Source of the DNA: Actinomyces ruminicola | Lineage (GTDB): Bacteria; Actinomycetota; Actinomycetes; Actinomycetales; Actinomycetaceae | Direction: 5' to 3' | NCBI RefSeq assembly: GCF_900103885.1 | Contig: NZ_FNIM01000001.1 | Location: 664,138-728,137, forward strand | Length of the DNA: 64,000 bases | Notes under the pieces: generated by a model | Seen by the model: only the letters and a program-made list of their open reading frames with translations | The model's database searches: none | What the model was told of the DNA's origin: nothing | In this document: positions 18,646 to 31,300 of the stretch, piece after piece | How positions within the stretch are numbered: the stretch's first letter is position 1 | Layout: the number at the start of each line of letters is the position of its first letter | Program-made: the position numbers and the translations under genes

Positions 18646-19185
18646 TCACTTACCAGCCTTTCCGACCTTGCGGCGCACGTTCTCGCCGGCGTAGCGCACG
18701 CCCTTGCCCTTGTAGGGCTCCGGCGGGCGGATCTTGCGAATGTTCGCGGCGACCTCGCCGACCTGCTCCTTGGAGATGCCCGAGACGATCACCTTGGAGG
18801 GACCGTCCACCTTCAGCTCGATGCCCTCGGGGGCGTCGACGACGACGGTGTGGGAGAAGCCGAGCGACAGCTCGATGCTGCTGCCCTTCTGCATGGCCCG
18901 GTAACCGGTGCCGACGATCTCCAGCTGCTTGGAGTAGCCATCGGTGACGCCGACAACCATGTTGTGGATCAGCGTCCGGGAGAGGCCGTGCAGCGAGCGC
19001 GAGCGGCGCTCGTCGTCGGGACGGGACACCAGAATGGAGCCGTCCTCCTGGCGGGCGACCGTCAGCGGCTGGGCGATGGTGCGGGTCAGGGTGCCCTTGG
19101 GGCCCTTGACCGTCACTTCGTTTCCTTCAATGGTGACGTCCACTCCGGCGGGGACCGGAACGGGAAGGCGTCCAATACGAGACAT
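18646..19185 (-). CDS. rplF: 50S ribosomal protein L6
   Basis: A 179-residue protein starting [20 protein letters not shown], with two internally similar L6 domains and the signature [15 protein letters not shown] near the C-terminus. Standard spc operon position between rpsH and rplR. Confidence 0.98.
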   Translation of the reverse strand: MSRIGRLPVPVPAGVDVTIEGNEVTVKGPKGTLTRTIAQPLTVARQEDGSILVSRPDDERRSRSLHGLSRTLIHNMVVGVTDGYSKQLEIVGTGYRAMQKGSSIELSLGFSHTVVVDAPEGIELKVDGPSKVIVSGISKEQVGEVAANIRKIRPPEPYKGKGVRYAGENVRRKVGKAGK

Positions 19186-19206
19186 GGTTCTCCTCCGCTC
19201 CTTCTC

Positions 19207-19605
19207 TCACCAGACGTAGGCGAGCACTTCGCCGCCTACGCCCCGGGACTCCGCCTGCCGGTCGGTCAGGAGGCCGGAGGAGGTGGACAGGATGGCCACC
19301 CCCAGGCCGCCGAGGACCTTGGGCAGGTTCGTGGACTTCGCGTACACGCGCAGACCGGGCTTGGAGACGCGCTTGAGGCCCTGGATGGCACGCTGCCGGT
19401 TGGCACCGTACTTCAGGTTCAGGGTGAGCGTCTTGCCGACCTGTGCGTCGGTGACCTCGTAGCCGTCGATGTAGCCCTCGGACTGCAGCATCTTGGCGAT
19501 GTTCACCTTGAGCTTGCTGGAGGGCATGGAGACGGTCTCGTGGTATGCGTTGTTTGCGTTACGCAGACGAGTCAGCATGTCTGCGATCGGGTCTGTCATT
19601 GTCAT
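19207..19605 (-). CDS. rpsH: 30S ribosomal protein S8
   Basis: A 132-residue protein ([20 protein letters not shown]). The S8 C-terminal motif [20 protein letters not shown] is intact. ATG 19605 and 19599 are both possible starts; S8 often begins MTMTDP. In other bacteria S8 also represses the spc operon by binding its mRNA; I could not locate such a site here. Confidence 0.97.
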   Translation of the reverse strand: MTMTDPIADMLTRLRNANNAYHETVSMPSSKLKVNIAKMLQSEGYIDGYEVTDAQVGKTLTLNLKYGANRQRAIQGLKRVSKPGLRVYAKSTNLPKVLGGLGVAILSTSSGLLTDRQAESRGVGGEVLAYVW

Positions 19606-19663
19606 TAGTGGGCCTGCGCCCTTCCTCGTCGCGGTTTCCTCCTCGGACCTGCGACGTAAGTTC

Positions 19664-19849
19664 TTACCAGCTGGACTTGCTCACGCCGGGGAGCTGGCCG
19701 CTCAGGGCCATCTCGCGCAGGCAGATGCGGCACAGGCCGAACTTGCGGTACACCGAGCGCGGCCGGCCGCAGCGCTGGCAGCGCGTGTAGGCCCGGACGC
19801 CGAACTTGGGCTTGCGGTTCGCCTTCGCGATCAGAGAGGTCTTTGCCAT
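19664..19849 (-). CDS. rpsN: 30S ribosomal protein S14, zinc-binding type
   Basis: A 61-residue protein starting [20 protein letters not shown]. Cys24, Cys27, Cys40 and Cys43 form the zinc ribbon of the short (type Z) S14. ATG 19849 follows GGAGAAGTGAC directly after rplE; the longer open frame upstream is part of rplE in another frame. Confidence 0.97.
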   Translation of the reverse strand: MAKTSLIAKANRKPKFGVRAYTRCQRCGRPRSVYRKFGLCRICLREMALSGQLPGVSKSSW

Positions 19850-19850
19850 G

Positions 19851-20441
19851 TCACTTCTCCTTGAAGGGGAAGCCGAGCTGCTTGAGCAGCGAGCGGGCCT
19901 CCTCATCGGTCTTGGCCGTGGTTACAACGGTGATGTCCATGCCGCGCACGCGGTCGATGGCGTCGGGGTCGATCTCGTGGAACACCGACTGCTCGGTGAG
20001 ACCGAAGGTGTAGTTGCCGTTGCCGTCGAACTGCTTGGGGCTGAGCCCGCGGAAGTCGCGGATACGCGGCAGCGAGATCGAGATGAGCCGGTCGAGGAAC
20101 TCCCACATGCGGTCACCGCGCAGCGTGGCGTGGGCACCGATGGGCTGGCCCGCGCGCAGCTTGAACTGAGCAATCGACTTGCGGGCCCGAGTGATCTGCG
20201 GCTTCTGGCCGGTGATCGCCGCGAGGTCGCGGACGGCGCCCTCGATCAGCTTGGAGTCGTGGGCGGCCTCACCCACTCCCATGTTGACGACGACCTTGAC
20301 GACGCGCCCGACCTCCATGACGTTGGAGTGGTTGAACTCCTCCTGGAGGGCGGGGCGCACCTCCTCGTTGTACTTGGCCTTCAGCCGGGGGGCAACGGCG
20401 ACCCCGGTGGTGGCGGCTGTGTTCTCAGCGTTCTCAGCCAT
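19851..20441 (-). CDS. rplE: 50S ribosomal protein L5
   Basis: A 196-residue protein with a short acidic/Ala-rich lead, then the L5 core ([17 protein letters not shown] and the later [20 protein letters not shown]). It binds 5S rRNA. ATG 20441 is 10 nt after GGAGG; a GTG two codons upstream is only 4 nt from it and overlaps the rplX stop, so the ATG is preferred. Confidence 0.96.
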   Translation of the reverse strand: MAENAENTAATTGVAVAPRLKAKYNEEVRPALQEEFNHSNVMEVGRVVKVVVNMGVGEAAHDSKLIEGAVRDLAAITGQKPQITRARKSIAQFKLRAGQPIGAHATLRGDRMWEFLDRLISISLPRIRDFRGLSPKQFDGNGNYTFGLTEQSVFHEIDPDAIDRVRGMDITVVTTAKTDEEARSLLKQLGFPFKEK

Positions 20442-20443
20442 GG

Positions 20444-20788
20444 TCACAGATCCTCCCCGGACTTCTTGGCGTAGCGCACACGGACGGTGCGCTTGCGGCC
20501 GTTGGGACGCACGCCCTCCTCGACCCGGAAGCCGACGCGGGTGCGCTGCTTGGTCTTGGGGTCGATCGGCATGACGTTGGAGATGTGGATGGGGGCCTCG
20601 ACGGTCTCGATGCCGCCGGCGCGGGCGCCCTGGGCGGTCTGGCGGGGGCGCGTGTGCTTGGTGACACGCTGAACGCCCTCGACCACGACGCGGTCCTCCT
20701 TCGGGATAACCCGCAGGACGCGGCCGGTCTTGCCCTTGTCCTTGCCGGCGATGACCATGACCTGGTCACCCTTCTTGACGCGAGCCAT
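20444..20788 (-). CDS. rplX: 50S ribosomal protein L24
   Basis: A 114-residue protein with the KOW motif [20 protein letters not shown] at the N-terminus, and typical L24 features further on ([20 protein letters not shown]). Starts 3 bp after rplN; the stop nearly abuts the rplE start. Confidence 0.97.
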   Translation of the reverse strand: MARVKKGDQVMVIAGKDKGKTGRVLRVIPKEDRVVVEGVQRVTKHTRPRQTAQGARAGGIETVEAPIHISNVMPIDPKTKQRTRVGFRVEEGVRPNGRKRTVRVRYAKKSGEDL

Positions 20789-20791
20789 GGG

Positions 20792-21163
20792 TCAGATCAC
20801 CTCCGGGGCGAGTGAGACGATGCGCATGAACTTCTTGTCACGAAGCTCACGGCCGACGGGGCCGAAGATGCGCGTACCGCGCGGCTCGCCGTCGTTGTTC
20901 TTGATGATGACGGCCGCGTTCTCGTCGAAGCGGATGTACGAGCCGTCCGGGCGGCGACGTTCCTTGGCGGCGCGCACGACGACCGCCCTGACGACCTCGC
21001 CCTTCTTGACGCTGCCGCCGGGGATGGCGTCCTTGACAGTGGCGACGATCTGGTCGCCGATGCCCGCATAGCGCCGACCCGAGCCGCCGAGCACACGGAT
21101 GCACAGGATCTCCTTGGCACCGGTGTTGTCGGCGACCTTTAGTCGCGACTCCTGCTGGATCAT
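20792..21163 (-). CDS. rplN: 50S ribosomal protein L14
   Basis: A 123-residue protein from [20 protein letters not shown], with the L14 signatures [20 protein letters not shown] and [23 protein letters not shown] 21163 has CAGGAGAACACTC upstream. It is the first gene of the spc operon; the open frame 47 codons upstream lies in intergenic DNA and is rejected. Confidence 0.97.
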   Translation of the reverse strand: MIQQESRLKVADNTGAKEILCIRVLGGSGRRYAGIGDQIVATVKDAIPGGSVKKGEVVRAVVVRAAKERRRPDGSYIRFDENAAVIIKNNDGEPRGTRIFGPVGRELRDKKFMRIVSLAPEVI

Positions 21164-21589
21164 TGAGTGTTCTCCTGTCGTCGAGCCGGTTCTCACCCCG
21201 CACTGGGCGACGCGAGCCTGGCCGAACGTTCTTTCTTCATGTGCGCACGGGCCGCCGACGGCGAGCCGACCCCGGCACGCGGGCCCCGACAGACACAGGC
21301 GCACGGGCGCGAGGTCTCTGTCGGGCGCACCGAGGGCGCGCGCAACTCCCCAACCCTAGTGCAACGCGGGGAATCGCCGGTAGTCGAGCGGGATCCCCAC
21401 CCCTGTGCCTTTGCTCACCACGACGAGGGACGACATCGAAACCGATCCCGAGGGTGAGATGTTCTGCGCGTACCGCCCCGCGTCCTCAAGGCCCCGGCCA
21501 CAGCAGAATCAGTCGACCGGTCGCTGGGGGCCGGAGCTTCCGCTCAATGCCTCGGACCGCGATGTCAGTCAGCGGGGGTGCCTCGCCCT

Positions 21590-21770
21590 TGTCAGGTGGC
21601 GGGGCACACTTGCGCCGGGCGGGTCTCGTAGTCCGCTTCCTCTATTACGCCACTTCGACGTTGGGTACGCCGGTTAGCAGTTGATTGAACGCCCAGCAGC
21701 CATACAACCAACCGCCAACCGGCGTATTAGACGACGAACCGGCGTACTACACCGCCCCGTCCGCCCCGCC
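21590..21770. repeat. Diverged intergenic element, copy 1
   Basis: Shares patchy identity with 33640-33840: GGTGGCGGGGC, then ACGCCACTTCGACGT, ACGCCGGTTAG and CCGGCGTA(T/G)TAGACGAC occur in the same order in both. The borders are uncertain because the copies have drifted. Confidence 0.55.
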
Positions 21771-21907
21771 AACACAACCCAAACCGGGACAACCGCGTAT
21801 CCCTACTCGAACCCCTTGCGCGCACCGACCGCTGTAACCGACGGCTACGGCGGTCCAGCCGGGGATTTCGCACCGCTGTCCCCCTGGATCCGCCGCCTTC
21901 ACGGCAA

Positions 21908-21954
21908 ACGACGACGCCGCAGTCGCGGGCGAACCCGGGCTGCGGCGTCGTCGT
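21908..21954 (-). terminator. Hairpin terminator of the S10 operon after rpsQ
   Basis: Perfect 15-bp inverted repeat ACGACGACGCCGCAG (21908-21922 and 21940-21954) with a 17-nt loop that itself holds a small GC hairpin. It lies 50 bp beyond the rpsQ stop. Confidence 0.75.
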
Positions 21955-22004
21955 ACTCGGTTTCGGCGGACCGGATCAGCCGACCTGCCGGATCCGGCGA
22001 GAGG

Positions 22005-22310
22005 TCACTTGGCCTTCTCGATGATCTCCACCAGCCGCCAGCGCTTGGTGGCGCTCAGCGGGCGGGTCTCCATGATGAGCACGAGGTCGCCGGGGTGGGC
22101 GTCGTTGTGCTCGTCGTGCACCTTGTACTTCTTCGAACGACGCAGCACCTTGCCGTACAGGGAGTGCTTGTAGCGCTCCTCGACCTCGACGACGATGGTC
22201 TTCTGCATCTTGTCCGAGACCACGTAGCCGCGGCGCACCTTGCGGTGGTTGCGCTCGGGCGCACCGGTCTGGGTCTCGACGTTCTCGTTCTGAGTGGTCT
22301 GCTCGCTCAC
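22005..22310 (-). CDS. rpsQ: 30S ribosomal protein S17
   Basis: A 101-residue protein. After a 20-residue polar lead come the S17 OB-fold motifs [20 protein letters not shown] and [17 protein letters not shown]. The GTG start overlaps the rpmC stop (GTGA). It is the last gene of the S10 operon here. Confidence 0.97.
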   Translation of the reverse strand: MSEQTTQNENVETQTGAPERNHRKVRRGYVVSDKMQKTIVVEVEERYKHSLYGKVLRRSKKYKVHDEHNDAHPGDLVLIMETRPLSATKRWRLVEIIEKAK

Positions 22311-22555
22311 TTGGCCTCCTCCTGAGTGCTCGGCGCGGTGCGAATACCGAGCTCACGCTCGCGCACGATGGTGTAGATGCGGGCAATGTCGCGACGCACG
22401 GCCTTCAGACGGCCGTGGTCCTCGAGCTGCCCGGTCGCGGAAGCGAACCGGAGATTGAACAGCTCCGCCTTGGCCTTGGAGAGCTCCTCTGCGAGTCGCT
22501 CATTGTCCATGGCGTCGAGGTCGGCGGGGGTCAGCCCCTTGGATCCGATAGCCAT
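22307..22555 (-). CDS. rpmC: 50S ribosomal protein L29
   Basis: An 82-residue, mostly helical protein ([20 protein letters not shown], then [20 protein letters not shown]). ATG 22555 overlaps the rplP stop as TGATG. It sits at the polypeptide exit tunnel with L23 and helps dock SRP and trigger factor. Confidence 0.97.
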   Translation of the reverse strand: MAIGSKGLTPADLDAMDNERLAEELSKAKAELFNLRFASATGQLEDHGRLKAVRRDIARIYTIVRERELGIRTAPSTQEEAK

Positions 22556-22974
22556 CAGACGTCACCACCCTCACGAGTCACGAAACGGGTTTTCATCGGA
22601 AGCTTGGCCTGAGCGCGTCGCATGGCCTCACGAGCGAGGTCGACGTCAACGCCGCCCAGCTCGAACATGACGCGTCCGGGCTTGACATTGGCGACCCACC
22701 ACTCCGGTGCACCCTTACCGGAACCCATGCGGGTCTCGGCGGGCTTCTTGGTCAGCGGGCGGTCCGGGAAGATGTTGATCCACACCTTGCCGCCACGCTT
22801 GATGTGGCGGGTCATGGCGATACGGGCCGCCTCGATCTGCCGGTTGGTGACGTAGGCCGGCTCGAGGGCCTGAATGCCGTAGTCACCGAAGGCGATCTGG
22901 TTGCCGCCCTTGGACATGCCCGAACGGTGCGGACGGTGCTGCTTGCGGTACTTGGTCCGGCGGGGGATGAGCAC
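22555..22974 (-). CDS. rplP: 50S ribosomal protein L16
   Basis: A 139-residue protein starting [20 protein letters not shown]. The conserved [20 protein letters not shown] motif is intact. Separated from rpsC by 3 bp and coupled to rpmC by overlap. Confidence 0.98.
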   Translation of the reverse strand: MLIPRRTKYRKQHRPHRSGMSKGGNQIAFGDYGIQALEPAYVTNRQIEAARIAMTRHIKRGGKVWINIFPDRPLTKKPAETRMGSGKGAPEWWVANVKPGRVMFELGGVDVDLAREAMRRAQAKLPMKTRFVTREGGDV

Positions 22975-22977
22975 GGC

Positions 22978-23778
22978 TCAGGCCTCCGTTCCCTGATCAG
23001 GGGCAGCGTTCTCGGTGGCCGGCGCCTGCTCGGCCTGCTGCTCGTTCTGGCGCGGGGCGCGCTCGCCACGACGACCGCGGCGCTCGCCACGACCGCGGCC
23101 GCGCGGGGCGGACTCGGCCTGCTGGCGGGCGAACTCGCGCTCGGTCATGTCGCCCTTGTAGATCCACACCTTCACGCCGATGCGGCCGAAGGTGGTCCTG
23201 GCCTCGTAGAAGCCGTAGTCGATGTTCGCCCGCAGGGTGTGCAGCGGCACGCGACCCTCGCGGTAGAACTCGCTGCGGCTCATCTCGGCGCCGCCAAGAC
23301 GGCCGGAGCACTGCACGCGCACGCCCTTGGCGCCGGCGCGCATGGCCGACTGCAGTCCGCGGCGCATGGCGCGGCGGAAGGACACGCGGCTGGCGAGCTG
23401 CTCGGCAATGCCCTGGGCGACCAACTGGGCGTCGAGGTCGGGGTTGCGGACCTCGAGGATGTTGAGCTGGACCTGCTTGCCGGTCAGCTTCTCCAGCGAG
23501 CCGCGCAGCCGCTCGGCCTCGACACCGCGACGGCCGATGACAATGCCGGGGCGCGCCGTGTGCAGATCGACGCGGACCCGGTCGCGGGTGCGCTCGATGT
23601 CGACCTTGGAGATGCCGGCACGCTCCATGCCGTCCTCCATGAGGCGGCGGATCTTGACGTCCTCGTCCACGAAGTCGCGGTAGCGCTGACCGGGCTTGGT
23701 GGAGTCGGCGAACCAGCGCGAACGGTGGTCCGTGGTGATGCCCAGGCGGAACCCGGTCGGGTTGACCTTCTGCCCCAT
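22978..23778 (-). CDS. rpsC: 30S ribosomal protein S3
   Basis: A 266-residue protein starting [20 protein letters not shown]. The KH domain contains [20 protein letters not shown], and the S3 C-terminal domain is complete. A 50-residue Arg/Gln/Glu-rich tail extends it, as in other Actinobacteria. The start overlaps the rplV stop as TAATG. Confidence 0.97.
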   Translation of the reverse strand: MGQKVNPTGFRLGITTDHRSRWFADSTKPGQRYRDFVDEDVKIRRLMEDGMERAGISKVDIERTRDRVRVDLHTARPGIVIGRRGVEAERLRGSLEKLTGKQVQLNILEVRNPDLDAQLVAQGIAEQLASRVSFRRAMRRGLQSAMRAGAKGVRVQCSGRLGGAEMSRSEFYREGRVPLHTLRANIDYGFYEARTTFGRIGVKVWIYKGDMTEREFARQQAESAPRGRGRGERRGRRGERAPRQNEQQAEQAPATENAAPDQGTEA

Positions 23779-24155
23779 TACCGGGCTCCTTCCTGCTTCT
23801 GGGCGTCGGCCTTGTCGCCGACGACGACGGTGATGTGACTGGTGCGCTTCAGGATCCGGCCGGCGCGCCCCTGGGCGCGCGGGCGGAACCGCTTGAGGGT
23901 CGGGCCCTCGTCTGCGTACACCTCGGTGATGAACAGGTCGTTCTCGTCGAAGCGCTCGCCGTCACGCTCGGCCTGGTACCGGGCGTTGGCGATGGCGGAC
24001 TCGATGACCTTGCGGACGGGCACCGCAGCGGCCTGCGGTGCGAAACGCAGCACGCCCACGGCGTCGACGGCGCGCTTGCCGCGGACGACGTCCACGACCC
24101 GGCGTGCCTTCATCGGCGTGCAGCGCACGTATTTGGCCTGCGCCTTGGCTTCCAT
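23778..24155 (-). CDS. rplV: 50S ribosomal protein L22
   Basis: A 125-residue protein starting [20 protein letters not shown]. The tunnel-lining beta-hairpin region ([20 protein letters not shown]) is present and shows no insertion or deletion of the macrolide-resistance kind. Confidence 0.97.
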   Translation of the reverse strand: MEAKAQAKYVRCTPMKARRVVDVVRGKRAVDAVGVLRFAPQAAAVPVRKVIESAIANARYQAERDGERFDENDLFITEVYADEGPTLKRFRPRAQGRAGRILKRTSHITVVVGDKADAQKQEGAR

Positions 24156-24187
24156 GTTCTTCAGCCTCTCAAACTCTCCGGCGCCCG

Positions 24188-24466
24188 TCAGCGACGCGCC
24201 TTGCGGTCGTCCTTGACGTGCCCACGGAAGGTCCGGGTGGGGGCGAACTCACCGAGCTTGTGCCCCACCATCGACTCGGTGACGAACACCGGGACGTGCT
24301 TGCGGCCGTCGTGGACAGCGAACGTGTGCCCGATGAAGTCCGGCGTGATGACCGAACGACGGGACCAGGTCTTGATGACGTTCTTGGTGCCCTTCTCGTT
24401 CTGGACGTCCACCTTCTTCTGCAGGTGGTCGTCGACGAAGGGGCCCTTCTTCAGGCTTCGCGACAT
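24188..24466 (-). CDS. rpsS: 30S ribosomal protein S19
   Basis: A 92-residue protein starting [20 protein letters not shown] with the signature [20 protein letters not shown] and the C-terminal [20 protein letters not shown]. Lies 11 bp after rplB. Confidence 0.98.
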   Translation of the reverse strand: MSRSLKKGPFVDDHLQKKVDVQNEKGTKNVIKTWSRRSVITPDFIGHTFAVHDGRKHVPVFVTESMVGHKLGEFAPTRTFRGHVKDDRKARR

Positions 24467-24477
24467 GATGGCTCCTA

Positions 24478-25314
24478 TCAGCGCTTCTTGCCGGTCCGAC
24501 GACGACGCACGATGAGCCGGTCGCTGGACTTGTTGGGACGGCGGGTACGGCCCTCAGGCTTGCCCCAGGGCGAGACGGGGTGGCGACCGCCGGAGGTACG
24601 GCCCTCACCACCACCGTGCGGGTGGTCGACGGGGTTCATGACCACACCGCGGACGGTCGGGCGCACGCCCTTCCAGCGCATGCGGCCGGCCTTACCCCAG
24701 TTGATGTTGGACTGCTCGGCGTTGCCGACCTCGCCGACGGTTGCGCGGCAGGCGGCCTCCACGTTGCGGATCTCGCCGGAGGGCATGCGCAGCTGCGCGT
24801 ACTTGCCCTCCTTGGCGACCAGCTGCACCGAGGTGCCGGCGCTGCGGGCGATCTTCGCACCGCCGCCGGGGCGCAGCTCGACGGCGTGCACCACGGTACC
24901 GGTGGGGATGTTGCGCAGCGGCAGGCAGTTGCCGGGCTTGATGTCGGCCCCGGGGCCGGACTCGATGCGGTCGCCCTGACGCAGCCCGTTGGGGGCGAGG
25001 ATGTAACGCTTCTCGCCGTCCAGGTAGTGCAGCAGCGCGATGCGGGCGGTGCGGTTGGGGTCGTACTCGATGTGCGCGACCTTGGCGGGCACGCCGTCCT
25101 TGTCGTGCCGGCGGAAGTCGATCAGCCGGTAGGCGCGCTTGTGGCCACCGCCCTTGTGGCGGGTGGTGATGCGCCCGGAGGAGTTGCGCCCACCGGACTT
25201 GCTCAGCGGCCGCACCAGCGACTTCTCGGGCCGGTTGCGGGTCAGCTCGCTGAAGTCGGCGACGGAGGAGCCGCGACGACCGGGGGTCGTCGGCTTGTAC
25301 TTACGGATTCCCAT
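24478..25314 (-). CDS. rplB: 50S ribosomal protein L2
   Basis: A 278-residue protein starting [20 protein letters not shown]. The catalytic-region motif [20 protein letters not shown], with the conserved histidine near the peptidyl-transferase centre, is intact. Confidence 0.98.
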   Translation of the reverse strand: MGIRKYKPTTPGRRGSSVADFSELTRNRPEKSLVRPLSKSGGRNSSGRITTRHKGGGHKRAYRLIDFRRHDKDGVPAKVAHIEYDPNRTARIALLHYLDGEKRYILAPNGLRQGDRIESGPGADIKPGNCLPLRNIPTGTVVHAVELRPGGGAKIARSAGTSVQLVAKEGKYAQLRMPSGEIRNVEAACRATVGEVGNAEQSNINWGKAGRMRWKGVRPTVRGVVMNPVDHPHGGGEGRTSGGRHPVSPWGKPEGRTRRPNKSSDRLIVRRRRTGKKR

Positions 25315-25335
25315 GTCGATCTTCTACCTTCCGTG

Positions 25336-25641
25336 TCATTCCGTCACGTCGCCGAAGATGTCGATGGTGCCCTCGCGCAGCGTTACGATCGCGCGCTTGG
25401 TGTCCTTCGACTTGCCGATGCCCGTGCGGGTGCGGCGGGTCTTGCCGCGGCGGTTGATCGTGTTCACCGACCCGACCTTGACGCCGAAGATGGCCTCAAT
25501 GGCGATCTTGATCTCGGTCTTGTTGGCCGCCGGGTCGACCAGGAAGGTGTACTGCCCACGGTCCATGCAGGTGTACGACTTCTCGGATACGACCGGGGCG
25601 ACGATGACGTCGCGGGGGTTCTTGCTCTTCTCGAGGCTCAC
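25336..25641 (-). CDS. rplW: 50S ribosomal protein L23
   Basis: A 101-residue protein with [20 protein letters not shown] and the C-terminal beta region. The GTG start overlaps the rplD stop (GTGA). It docks chaperones and SRP at the exit tunnel. Confidence 0.97.
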   Translation of the reverse strand: MSLEKSKNPRDVIVAPVVSEKSYTCMDRGQYTFLVDPAANKTEIKIAIEAIFGVKVGSVNTINRRGKTRRTRTGIGKSKDTKRAIVTLREGTIDIFGDVTE

Positions 25642-26285
25642 TTGGACTCCTCCTCACCCTTGCCGAGGAAGGCGTCCAGGGCAGCGGCGGTGAAGACGAC
25701 GTCGTCGCAGTTGAGGACGTCGTAGGTGTTCAGCTGGTCGGCCTGGAGCACGTGCGCCTCGGGGGCGTTGCGCAGGCTGAGGCGGGTGAGCTCGTCGGCC
25801 CTGGTGGCCACGATCAGGGACCGGGGCCGGTCCGTGAGGTTGCGCAGGGCGGCGAGGGCCGACTTGGTGGACGGCTTCTCGGAGGTGACGAACTCGGTGA
25901 TGACGTGGATCCGGCCGTTGCGGGCGCGGTCCGACAGGGCCGAGCGCAGGGCGGCGGCCTTCATCTTCTTGGGCGTGCGCTGGGAGTAGTCGCGCGGCTG
26001 CGGGCCGTGCACGGTGCCGCCGCCGGCGAACTGCGGAGCGCGGATGGAGCCCTGACGGGCGCGGCCGGTGCCCTTCTGACGGTAGGGCTTGCGGCCACCG
26101 CCGCGGACCATGCCGCGGGTCTTGGTCGCGTGCGTGCCCTGGCGGGCCGCGGCCAGCTGGGCGACGACGACCTGGTGCATCAGGGGGATGTTGGGCTCGA
26201 CGTCGAAGATCTCGCCGGGGAGCTCGGCAGTGCCGGTCTTGGCGCCCTTGGAGTCGACGATGTCGACGGTGATGGTCTCGGCCAT
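25638..26285 (-). CDS. rplD: 50S ribosomal protein L4
   Basis: A 215-residue protein. The tunnel loop [20 protein letters not shown] and [20 protein letters not shown] is intact. In other bacteria L4 represses the S10 operon; no leader site could be recognised here. Starts 4 bp after rplC. Confidence 0.97.
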   Translation of the reverse strand: MAETITVDIVDSKGAKTGTAELPGEIFDVEPNIPLMHQVVVAQLAAARQGTHATKTRGMVRGGGRKPYRQKGTGRARQGSIRAPQFAGGGTVHGPQPRDYSQRTPKKMKAAALRSALSDRARNGRIHVITEFVTSEKPSTKSALAALRNLTDRPRSLIVATRADELTRLSLRNAPEAHVLQADQLNTYDVLNCDDVVFTAAALDAFLGKGEEESK

Positions 26286-26289
26286 GGTG

Positions 26290-26952
26290 TCAGGCTCCCT
26301 TCACGGCGGTGCGGATGACGACCACCGAGCCCTTGGGGCCAGGGATGGCGCCGCCCATGAGCAGCACGCCCTTGTCGGTGTCTACACCGCGGACCTTCAG
26401 GTTCTGTACGGTCGTGGTGGCGTGGCCCATGCGGCCGGCCATGCGCAGGCCCTTGAAGATGCGGCCCGGAGTGGCGCAGGCGCCGACGGACCCGGGCTTG
26501 CGGTGGTTGCGGTGGGCACCGTGGGAGGCGCCGACGCCGGAGAAGCCGTGACGCTTCATGGTGCCGGCAAAGCCCTTGCCCTTGGAGGTGCCGGTGACGT
26601 CGACGAGCTGGCCGACCTCGAAGGTGTCGACGTTCAACTCCTGGCCGGGAGTGAAGTCTCCGGCGAGCGAGGTGCGGACCTCGGCGACGTGGCGGCGGGG
26701 AGTGACCCCGGCCTTGGCGAAGTGGCCGGCGAGCGGCTTGGTGACCTTGCGCTCGTCGATGTCGCCGAAGGCGAGCTGGACGGCCTCGTAGCCGTCGTTC
26801 TCGACGGTGCGGACCTGGGTAACGACGTTGGTGTCGACGCGCACGACCGTGACCGGGCGCAGGACGCCGTTCTCGTCCCAGACCTGAGTCATGCCGAGCT
26901 TGGTGCCGAGCAGCGCCTTCGTGGGCGCGGCGGACCGCTGGTTGGTTGTCAT
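26290..26952 (-). CDS. rplC: 50S ribosomal protein L3
   Basis: A 220-residue protein: [20 protein letters not shown] at the N-terminus and the conserved [13 protein letters not shown] with [20 protein letters not shown]. Lies 11 bp after rpsJ. Confidence 0.98.
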   Translation of the reverse strand: MTTNQRSAAPTKALLGTKLGMTQVWDENGVLRPVTVVRVDTNVVTQVRTVENDGYEAVQLAFGDIDERKVTKPLAGHFAKAGVTPRRHVAEVRTSLAGDFTPGQELNVDTFEVGQLVDVTGTSKGKGFAGTMKRHGFSGVGASHGAHRNHRKPGSVGACATPGRIFKGLRMAGRMGHATTTVQNLKVRGVDTDKGVLLMGGAIPGPKGSVVVIRTAVKGA

Positions 26953-26963
26953 GGCTTCAGTCC

Positions 26964-27272
26964 TCAGAGCTTGATCTCAATGTTGACGTCGGCCGGCAGG
27001 TCGAGCCGCATGAGCGAGTCGACGGCCTTCGGCGTCGGGTCGACGATGTCGATCAGCCGCTTGTGGGTGCGCATCTCGAAGTGCTCGCGGCTGTCCTTGT
27101 ACTTGTGGGGCGACCGGATGACGCAGAACACGTTCTTCTCGGTCGGCAGCGGCACCGGGCCCACGACCGTCGCGCCCGCGCGGGTCACGACGTCGACGAT
27201 CTTGCGCGCCGAGGAGTCGATGACCTCGTGGTCGTAGGACTTGAGCCGGATGCGGATCTTCTGTCCCGCCAT
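26964..27272 (-). CDS. rpsJ: 30S ribosomal protein S10
   Basis: A 102-residue protein starting [20 protein letters not shown], first gene of the S10 operon and also the NusE transcription factor. ATG 27272 matches the family start. The open frame continues 36 codons upstream into the leader and is rejected. A 26-bp direct repeat occurs twice in the 260 bp upstream. Confidence 0.98.
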   Translation of the reverse strand: MAGQKIRIRLKSYDHEVIDSSARKIVDVVTRAGATVVGPVPLPTEKNVFCVIRSPHKYKDSREHFEMRTHKRLIDIVDPTPKAVDSLMRLDLPADVNIEIKL

Positions 27273-27300
27273 GGCGCCTAACCTCTCTTGCTTTCGGTGA

Positions 27301-27561
27301 CCGGTCCACGCGCTCGGGCGTGTCGCTTGGCGACGCGCACCTCGGCCCGGTGAAGGGCTGGTGAGCCGGTCTGGACACACGGAAGCCCGATGGCGATCGG
27401 GTCCGTCAGACTGGATTCCGGGGTGGGCCCCCGGTGCGGCCGGGCGGGCTGGCGCCCGTCGGCTGGCCTACGTTATCAGCGCCCCGCCCGCCGGTGAAAG
27501 CCGAACCGGGCCCCCGGGACTGTGAGACCGCGCACCCGGTCCACGCGCTCGGGCGTGTCGC
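27301..27561. repeat. 26-bp direct repeat upstream of rpsJ
   Basis: CCGGTCCACGCGCTCGGGCG followed by TGTCGC occurs identically at 27301-27326 and 27536-27561, 235 bp apart, the nearer copy 29 bp before the rpsJ start. This may be a duplicated leader or regulatory segment of the S10 operon. Confidence 0.85.
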
Positions 27562-27598
27562 GCTCGCGGCGACCGCCCCACGCGCCGAGACACAAGCG

Positions 27599-27633
27599 AG
27601 GAGGCCCGCCACCGGTCGGGTGGCGGGCCTCCT
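27599..27633 (-). terminator. Hairpin terminator after tuf
   Basis: Perfect 15-bp inverted repeat AGGAGGCCCGCCACC (27599-27613 and 27619-27633) with loop GGTCG, 62 bp after the tuf stop. It ends the rpsL-rpsG-fusA-tuf unit. Confidence 0.85.
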
Positions 27634-27694
27634 GCGAGCCTCACCGCGGGCCGGAGCCCGCCGGGAGGTCAGCGCACGGGGCGCTGGAGCCGAG

Positions 27695-28885
27695 TCACTT
27701 GATGATCTTGGTGACGCGGCCGGAGCCGACGGTGCGGCCACCCTCACGGATGGCGAAGCCGAGGCCCTCCTCCATGGCGATGGGCTGGATCAGCTCGACC
27801 GACATCTCGGTGGTGTCGCCGGGCATGACCATCTCGGTGCCCTCGGGCAGCGTGATGACGCCGGTGACGTCCGTGGTGCGGAAGTAGAACTGCGGGCGGT
27901 AGTTCGAGTAGAAGGGGTTGTGGCGGCCACCCTCGTCCTTGGTCAGGATGTAGACGTGGCCCTCGAACTCGGTGTGCGGGGTGATGGAGCCGGGCTTGCA
28001 GACGACCTGTCCGCGCTCGACGTCCTCGCGGCGGGTACCGCGCAGCAGCAGACCGCAGTTCTCACCGGCCCAGGCCTCGTCCATGGACTTGTGGAACATC
28101 TCGATGCCGGTGACGGTGGTCTTCTGCGGCTCGCGGATACCGAGGATCTCGACCTCGGAGTTGATCGGCAGCTTGCCGCGCTCGACGCGGCCGGTGACCA
28201 CGGTGCCGCGACCGGTGATGGTGAAGACGTCCTCGATCGGCATGAGGAACGGCTTGTCCATGTCGCGCTCGGGGGTCGGGATGTACTCGTCGACCGCGTC
28301 CATGAGCTCCTTGATCTTGGCGGTCCACTCGGGGTCACCCTCGAGGGCCTTGAGGGCGGAGACGCGCACAACCGGAGCCTCGTCGCCGTCGTAGTCCTGG
28401 GAGGACAGCAGCTCGCGGACCTCCATCTCGACCAGCTCGAGGAGCTCCTCGTCGTCGACCATGTCGGACTTGTTGAGGGCGACCAGCAGGGCGGGGACGC
28501 CGACCTGGCGGGCGAGCAGCACGTGCTCGCGGGTCTGGGCCATGGGACCGTCGGTGGCGGCGACCACCAGGATGGCGCCGTCCATCTGCGCGGCACCGGT
28601 GATCATGTTCTTGATGTAGTCGGCGTGACCGGGGGCGTCGACGTGCGCGTAGTGACGCTTGGCGGTCTCGTACTCGACGTGCGCGATGTTGATGGTGATA
28701 CCGCGCTGGCGCTCCTCGGGAGCCTTGTCGATCTCGTCGAAGGGGGTGAAGGGGTTGAGGTCCGGGTACTCGTCGTGCAGGACCTTGGAGATCGCGGCGG
28801 TCAGCGTCGTCTTACCGTGGTCGACGTGACCGATCGTTCCGATGTTGACGTGCGGCTTGGTCCGCTCGAACTTGGCCTTGGCCAC
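27695..28885 (-). CDS. tuf: Elongation factor Tu
   Basis: A 396-residue GTPase that delivers aminoacyl-tRNA to the ribosome. G1 GHVDHGKTT, the switch I region [22 protein letters not shown] and NKSD are all intact, as are domains 2 and 3. It follows fusA after 201 bp, which could hold an extra promoter; a candidate -10 (TAACAT, 28938-28943) is visible there but its -35 spacing is poor. Confidence 0.98.
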   Translation of the reverse strand: MAKAKFERTKPHVNIGTIGHVDHGKTTLTAAISKVLHDEYPDLNPFTPFDEIDKAPEERQRGITINIAHVEYETAKRHYAHVDAPGHADYIKNMITGAAQMDGAILVVAATDGPMAQTREHVLLARQVGVPALLVALNKSDMVDDEELLELVEMEVRELLSSQDYDGDEAPVVRVSALKALEGDPEWTAKIKELMDAVDEYIPTPERDMDKPFLMPIEDVFTITGRGTVVTGRVERGKLPINSEVEILGIREPQKTTVTGIEMFHKSMDEAWAGENCGLLLRGTRREDVERGQVVCKPGSITPHTEFEGHVYILTKDEGGRHNPFYSNYRPQFYFRTTDVTGVITLPEGTEMVMPGDTTEMSVELIQPIAMEEGLGFAIREGGRTVGSGRVTKIIK

Positions 28886-29003
28886 TGGTGTCCTCCTGGG
28901 ACTCGGGTAGTTCTCTTCGTCGGGAGTCGACTAGCACATGTTAGCCGTACCGACTGCCAGAGTGTCTACGGGTGAATTGTTGGAAATCTTACTTGGATGG
29001 GAT

Positions 29004-29025
29004 GCCCCGGGTGCAATTCCGGGGC
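29004..29025 (-). terminator. Weak hairpin between fusA and tuf
   Basis: A 7-bp stem GCCCCGG (29004-29010 and 29019-29025) with an 8-nt loop, 62 bp after the fusA stop. It is too short to be a sure terminator and may only attenuate read-through into tuf. Confidence 0.4.
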
Positions 29026-29086
29026 CTGGGGGCCCGGGAGCGAGTCGGCAGCGGCCGCCACGCCCCCGGGCCCGGTGGCCTGCGGG

Positions 29087-31222
<2,136 letters not shown>

Positions 31223-31300
31223 TAGAGATGTCCTTCGTTCGTGTGGTGAGGGAGATGGGCTCCGTCCGGACCCGGCGGGGCCCGGACGGCGTGCGGATGA

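Larger units (their letters stand above)
21164..22004. other. Gene-free gap between rpsQ and rplN
   Basis: 841 bp dividing the S10 and spc operons. It contains the rpsQ terminator (21908-21954), a diverged element at about 21590-21770 shared with 33.64-33.84 kb, and by inference the rplN promoter in the first 200-300 bases. No believable coding frame was found; open frames are plus-strand and lack any family character. Confidence 0.7.
27273..27694. other. Leader and intergenic region between tuf and rpsJ
   Basis: 422 bp holding the tuf terminator (27599-27633), two copies of a 26-bp direct repeat and presumably the S10 operon promoter and leader. No coding frame of any character was seen. 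Confidence 0.7.

Noticed and set aside
28938-28968. A sigma-70-like promoter for tuf
   Set aside because: TAGACA and TAACAT are present but 19 nt apart, so the match is too weak to list as a feature.
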